A DNA stretch of 64,000 bases, from NCBI RefSeq assembly GCF_000718015.1, contig NZ_JODY01000024.1, positions 1 to 64,000 on the forward strand, written 5' to 3'. Position 1 is the first letter of the stretch; every line of letters starts with the position of its first letter. Below are positions 60,412-64,000 of this stretch, in pieces. The position numbers were made by a program, and so were the translations under genes. This DNA comes from Streptomyces catenulae. GTDB taxonomy: Bacteria; Actinomycetota; Actinomycetes; Streptomycetales; Streptomycetaceae. The notes beneath the pieces are model-generated. The model ran no database searches, was not told the origin of the DNA, and saw only the letters and a list, made by a program, of their open reading frames with translations.

Positions 60412-60445
60412 TCAGTCGTGAGCAGCAGCGTGAAGGAAACTTTCA
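60400..60445. promoter_or_regulatory. Pair of 15-bp operators for the MurR/RpiR-type regulator
   Basis: TGAAATTACTTTTCA (60400-60414) overlaps the -10 box, and TGAAGGAAACTTTCA (60431-60445) lies inside the first codons; both are TGAA-N7-TTCA. They start 31 bases apart, three DNA turns, so bound dimers would sit on one face. RpiR-family sites of similar form are known. Confidence 0.65.
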
Positions 60446-61362
60446 GCGAGGTGGCCGTCGAGTCCCGACCGGCCCCGACCCCGCCCGCCCCCGCGGCGCT
60501 GGCGGCCAAGGTCCGCACTCTCGGTCCGTCGATGACCCGCTCCATGCAGCGGGTCGCCGAGGCCGTCGCGGGCGATCCGGCCGGCTGCGCCGCCCTCACC
60601 GTCACCGGCCTGGCCGAGCGCACCCGCACCAGTGAGGCCACGGTCGTGCGCACCTCCCGGTTGCTGGGCTATCCCGGCTACCGCGATCTGCGGCTCGCGC
60701 TCGCCGCGCTCGCCGCCCAGCAGGCCGCGGGCGGCGCCCCCGCCGTCACGGCCGACATAGCGGTCGACGATTCCCTGAGCGATGTCGTGGCGAAGCTGGC
60801 GCAGGAGGAGCAGCAGTGTCTGGCCGACACCGCCGCCGGGCTGGACGTCACCCAGCTGGAGGCCGCCGTCTCCGCGCTGGTCTCGGCCCGCCGCATCGAT
60901 GTGTACGGCATAGGGGCGTCGAGCCTGGTCGGCCAGGACCTGGTGCAGAAGCTGCTACGGATCGGCCTGATCGCGCACGCCCACGCCGATCCGCATCTCG
61001 CGGTGACCAACGCGGTGCAGATGCGGGCGGGTGACGTCGCGCTCGCCATCACCCATTCGGGCCGGACGACGGACGTCATAGAGCCGCTGCGGGTCGCCTT
61101 CGACCACGGCGCGACGACGATCGCGATCACCGGCCGCCCGGACAGCGAGATCGCCTCGTACGCCGATCACATCCTGACCACCTCCACGGCCCGCGAGAGC
61201 GAGCTGCGACCGGCCGCGATGTCCTCCCGGACCAGCCAGCTCCTCGTCGTGGACTGCCTCTTCATCGGCGTGGCGCAGCGTACGTACGACACCGCCGCGC
61301 CCGCCCTGTCCGCCTCCTACGAAGCGCTCGCCCACCGCCACTCCCCCCGCTCGCACCGCTGA
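60418..61362 (+). CDS. murR: MurR/RpiR-family transcriptional regulator
   Basis: 314 residues from the GTG at 60418. N-terminal helix-turn-helix of the RpiR type (about 30-105: MTRSMQRVAEAVAGDP, LTVTGLAERTRTSEATVVRTSRLLG) and a C-terminal SIS domain (about 140-275: RIDVYGIGASSLVGQDLVQKLLRIG, VALAITHSGRTTDVIEPL) that binds phosphosugars. Adjacent murQ and a MurP-like PTS point to MurNAc-6-phosphate as ligand. Its own promoter carries the operator pair, so it is probably autoregulated. The gene is followed by a hairpin before murQ. Confidence 0.88.
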   Translation: MSSSVKETFSEVAVESRPAPTPPAPAALAAKVRTLGPSMTRSMQRVAEAVAGDPAGCAALTVTGLAERTRTSEATVVRTSRLLGYPGYRDLRLALAALAAQQAAGGAPAVTADIAVDDSLSDVVAKLAQEEQQCLADTAAGLDVTQLEAAVSALVSARRIDVYGIGASSLVGQDLVQKLLRIGLIAHAHADPHLAVTNAVQMRAGDVALAITHSGRTTDVIEPLRVAFDHGATTIAITGRPDSEIASYADHILTTSTARESELRPAAMSSRTSQLLVVDCLFIGVAQRTYDTAAPALSASYEALAHRHSPRSHR

Positions 61363-61368
61363 CCCCGC

Positions 61369-61396
61369 CGGGCGCCGTCGGCCGCGGCGGCGCCCG
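61369..61396 (+). terminator. Hairpin between murR and murQ
   Basis: CGGGCGCCG (61369-61377) and CGGCGCCCG (61388-61396) form a perfect 9-bp stem with a 10-base loop, six bases after the murR stop. It may end the murR transcript or reduce read-through into murQ. Confidence 0.6.
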
Positions 61397-61526
61397 CCCG
61401 ACCGCCTCCGACCCGCCGGTCCCCGCCGCGGCCCGCCGCACCGCCCCGCGCCCCGCCGATCTCACCCGCACCCGCACCACAGCACGTCGTACAGATCCGT
61501 CCGTACGAGCCGGAAAGAGCCGCCAC

Positions 61527-62465
61527 ATGACTTCGACAGCCGATCACGCACACCTGCGGGCCCAGTTGGACACGCTCACCACCGAGGCGTTCCGCCCCGA
61601 GCTGGCCGAGATCGACCGGCGATCCACCCTGGAGATCGCCCGGACGATGAACGACGAGGACGCGCGGGTGCCCGGCGCGGTCGCCACGCAGCTGCCGCGG
61701 ATCGCCGCGGCCATCGACGCGCTCACCGCCCGGATGGCCGAGGGCGGCCGGTTGATCTACGCCGGTGCCGGGACGGCCGGGCGGTTGGGGGTGCTGGACG
61801 CCAGCGAGTGCCCGCCGACGTTCAACACCGACCCGTCCGAGGTGCTGGGGCTGATAGCCGGTGGCCCGTCGGCGATGGTCACGGCGGTGGAGGGCGCGGA
61901 GGACAGCAAGGCGCTGGCCGCCGCCGATCTGACGGCGCTGGGTCTGACCGAGCGGGACACCGTCGTCGGGATATCCGCCTCGGGCCGCACCCCGTACGCG
62001 GTCGGCGCGGTGGAGCACGCCCGGCGGATCGGGGCGCTGACGGTCGGGCTGTCCTGCAACGCCGGTTCGGCGCTGGCCGCGGCGGCGGAGCACGGCATCG
62101 AGATCGTCGTCGGCCCGGAGCTGCTGACGGGCTCGACGCGCCTCAAGGCGGGCACCGCGCAGAAGCTGGTGCTCAACATGTTCTCGACGATCACGATGAT
62201 CCGGCTCGGCAAGACCTACGGGAATCTGATGGTCGACGTCCGGGCGTCCAACGACAAGCTCCAGGCCCGTTCGCGGCGGATCGTGGCGCTCGCCACCGGC
62301 GCCTCCGACGCGGAGATAGAGACCGCCCTCGCGGCGGCGGACGGTGAGGTGAAGAACGCGATCCTGATCGTGCTCGGCGAGGTCGACGCCCCATCGGCCG
62401 CCCGCCTCCTCGACGCCTCCCGCGGCCATCTGCGCGAGGCCCTGGAAGCGGCCCGCACGGCCTAG
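61527..62465 (+). CDS. murQ: N-acetylmuramic acid 6-phosphate etherase
   Basis: 312 residues from the ATG at 61527 (GGAAAGAG upstream). MurQ removes lactate from MurNAc-6-phosphate, giving GlcNAc-6-phosphate, in recycling of peptidoglycan sugars. It is a SIS protein: RLIYAGAGTAGRLGVLDASECPPTF, the active-site region with Glu, and SASGRTPYAVGAVEHAR. STLEIARTMNDEDARVP at the N-terminus and KLVLNMFSTITMIRLGKTYGNLMVD are the standard family landmarks. It is followed by the PTS permease. Confidence 0.96.
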   Translation: MTSTADHAHLRAQLDTLTTEAFRPELAEIDRRSTLEIARTMNDEDARVPGAVATQLPRIAAAIDALTARMAEGGRLIYAGAGTAGRLGVLDASECPPTFNTDPSEVLGLIAGGPSAMVTAVEGAEDSKALAAADLTALGLTERDTVVGISASGRTPYAVGAVEHARRIGALTVGLSCNAGSALAAAAEHGIEIVVGPELLTGSTRLKAGTAQKLVLNMFSTITMIRLGKTYGNLMVDVRASNDKLQARSRRIVALATGASDAEIETALAAADGEVKNAILIVLGEVDAPSAARLLDASRGHLREALEAARTA

Positions 62466-62515
62466 GCGGAAGCAGCCGAGGCCGAACCGACTGAGGACGC
62501 GCCGCTCAGCCGATG

Positions 62516-62570
62516 CCCCGGCCCCAGATCCCCGACGTCCGATCCCCGATCCCCGGCCCCAGATCCCCGA
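62516..62570. repeat. Exact 20-bp direct repeat upstream of the PTS gene
   Basis: CCCCGGCCCCAGATCCCCGA occurs at 62516-62535 and 62551-62570, with a GATCCCCG-rich core between. It lies in the 233-base gap between murQ and the PTS gene. Confidence 0.8.
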
Positions 62571-62698
62571 TCCCCACATCCGAAGAGTCCCGCACCGTCG
62601 CGGGTCCCTACGACCACACCCTCCGACCACCCCTTTCATCCCTTTACGCCCCTTCTCTCCCTCCCTCCCCTCGTTGTCCGCACAGCAAGGCACCGCAC

Positions 62699-64000
62699 AT
62701 GTCCGAAGACAAGAACCGCGCCACCGCCGCCGCGATCCTCCCCCTCGTCGGCGGCGCCTCGAACCTCACCTCCGTCGCCCACTGCATGACCCGGCTACGG
62801 CTCGGGATCCGGGACCGTTCGCTGGTCCGGGAGGAGGCGCTCAAGGCGCTGCCCGCAGTGCTGGGCGTCGTCGAGGACGACACGTACCAGATCGTGCTGG
62901 GCCCGGGAGCGGTCGCCCGCGTCACCCCGGAGTTCGAACGGCTGGTGGACGAGGAACGCACCGCCGCACCGGAGGCGGCGAAGCCCGCCGAGGCCACCGA
63001 GCCCGCCGAGACCGAGGCCGCCGAGAGCCCCGGAGCTGCGGAAACGGCAGGCTCCCCCGGCGAGCCCGCTCCCACAAAGTCCGCCCCCACCGTCCCCCCG
63101 CACGCCACCACCGCCGCCGACCTCGCCGCCCAGGGGGCTGCGCTCAAGGCGCGGCAGAAGGCGCGGAACGCGACGCCGTTCAAGCTGTTCCTGCGCCGGG
63201 TCGCCAACATCTTCGTCCCGCTGATCCCCGCGCTGATCGGCTGCGGCATCGTCGCCGGTATCAACGGTCTGCTGACCAACCTCGGCTGGCTGCCGTCCGT
63301 CGTCCCGGCGCTGGCCGCGGTCGCCTCCGGTTTCATGTCGTTGATCGCCGTGTTCGTCGGCTACAACACCGCGAAGGAGTTCGGCGGGACGCCGGTCCTG
63401 GGCGGGGCGGTCGCCGCCGTCATCGTCTTCCCCGGCATAGCGAACATCACGGCGTTCGGCCAGAAGCTCTCCCCCGGGCAGGGCGGTGTCCTCGGCGCGC
63501 TCGCCGCCGCGCTGCTCGCCGTCCAGGTGGAGAAGTGGTGCCGCCGCCATGTCCCGGAGGCGCTGGACGTCCTCGTCACCCCGACCCTGACGGTGCTGGT
63601 CACGGGCCTGGTGACGATCTACGGCCTGATGTTCGTGGCGGGCGAGGTGTCCAACGGCATCGGCACGGTCGCCGACTGGCTACTGGCCCACGGCGGCGCG
63701 CTCGCCGGTTTCGTACTCGGCGGGCTCTTCCTCCCGCTGGTCATGCTGGGTCTGCACCAGGCGCTCATCCCGATCCACACCACCCTGATCGAGCAACAGG
63801 GCTACACCGTGCTGCTGCCGATCCTGGCGATGGCCGGTGCGGGGCAGGTCGGCGCCGCCGTCGCGGTCTATCTGCGGCTGCCGCGGAACACCTCGGTCCG
63901 CCGGACCGTCAAGTCCGCCCTCCCGGCCGGTTTCCTGGGCGTCGGCGAGCCGCTGATCTACGGTGTCTCGCTCCCGCTGGGCCGTCCGTTCATCACGGCA
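62699..64000 (+). CDS. PTS transporter subunit EIIBC, MurNAc/GlcNAc type, 3' part cut by the window end
   Basis: Open for 434 codons from the ATG at 62699 to the window end. EIIB: residues about 1-80, with SVAHCMTRLRLGI carrying the phosphorylated Cys29 and VVEDDTYQIVLG. A long Ala/Glu/Pro-rich linker (about 85-145) is followed by EIIC: RRVANIFVPLIPALIGCGIVAGING, GGTPVLGGAVAAVIVFPG, LHQALIPIHTTLIEQQG and GVGEPLIYGVSLPLG, which match the sucrose/MurNAc-family EIIC. It imports and phosphorylates a sugar for MurQ. An EIIA partner is not visible. Confidence 0.88.
   Translation, partial: MSEDKNRATAAAILPLVGGASNLTSVAHCMTRLRLGIRDRSLVREEALKALPAVLGVVEDDTYQIVLGPGAVARVTPEFERLVDEERTAAPEAAKPAEATEPAETEAAESPGAAETAGSPGEPAPTKSAPTVPPHATTAADLAAQGAALKARQKARNATPFKLFLRRVANIFVPLIPALIGCGIVAGINGLLTNLGWLPSVVPALAAVASGFMSLIAVFVGYNTAKEFGGTPVLGGAVAAVIVFPGIANITAFGQKLSPGQGGVLGALAAALLAVQVEKWCRRHVPEALDVLVTPTLTVLVTGLVTIYGLMFVAGEVSNGIGTVADWLLAHGGALAGFVLGGLFLPLVMLGLHQALIPIHTTLIEQQGYTVLLPILAMAGAGQVGAAVAVYLRLPRNTSVRRTVKSALPAGFLGVGEPLIYGVSLPLGRPFITA

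Overview
The window is about 64 kb of a Streptomyces-type chromosome. G+C is very high with a strong G/C bias at third codon positions. GTG starts are common. Actinobacterial families recur (DUF3027, DUF2530, DUF2771, DUF4031, DUF4232, HelD, XPB, futalosine-pathway menaquinone genes), and terminators are long perfect hairpins without U-tracts. Nothing seen suggests a chromosome end, a prophage or a plasmid. Most of it looks like chromosomal core, interrupted by a few accessory insertions.

Layout. 0-9 kb: a truncated small membrane protein, a secreted protein, an ICL/PEP-mutase superfamily lyase, serC, a flavin/F420 split-barrel enzyme, a DUF4232 lipoprotein, a double-VOC protein, a secreted beta-propeller-like protein, an SGNH hydrolase and an aldo/keto reductase. 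9-15 kb: a mini membrane protein, thpR, a marR-MFS pair, an RHH protein, a second MFS protein and an AzgA-type purine permease. 15-24 kb: DUF2530, a CtpE-like P-type ATPase, a frameshifted RTX calcium-binding protein, a giant sacsin/Hsp90-like ATPase and DUF3027. 24-29.6 kb: MFS, DUF2771 lipoprotein, mqnB, mqnD, a cold-shock protein, a two-TM protein and a HAD phosphatase. 29.6-37 kb: an iron-siderophore ABC operon (two permeases and an ATPase) behind an iron-box-like site. Its likely binding protein lies 3 kb downstream, separated by a HAD enzyme and two reverse-strand genes, one of which looks like cargo of an extracellular contractile injection system (eCIS).

37-48 kb: a proline/alanine-rich membrane protein, then the helicase-associated gene and the XPB helicase. 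These two usually sit side by side; here a two-gene cassette of visibly lower G+C splits them (an unknown basic protein and a STAND/NB-ARC-TPR ATPase with a TTA codon, 41784-45823). This is the best candidate for an undescribed system, by analogy with STAND immune modules. 47-56 kb: a GT87 glycosyltransferase, HelD, CutC behind a possible DasR site, a three-gene signalling-like set and an HD-domain protein. 56.5-58.1 kb: a second eCIS-type cargo with a DUF4157 domain and a possible His-His nuclease-like tail. 58-64 kb: an MFS exporter, DUF4031 and its partner, then a MurNAc catabolism set (RpiR/MurR regulator, murQ, PTS EIIBC cut by the window edge). The murR promoter appears to make a leaderless transcript and is flanked by two matching inverted repeats 31 bp apart.

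All calls rest on reading the sequence and on recalled family features; no database search was run.
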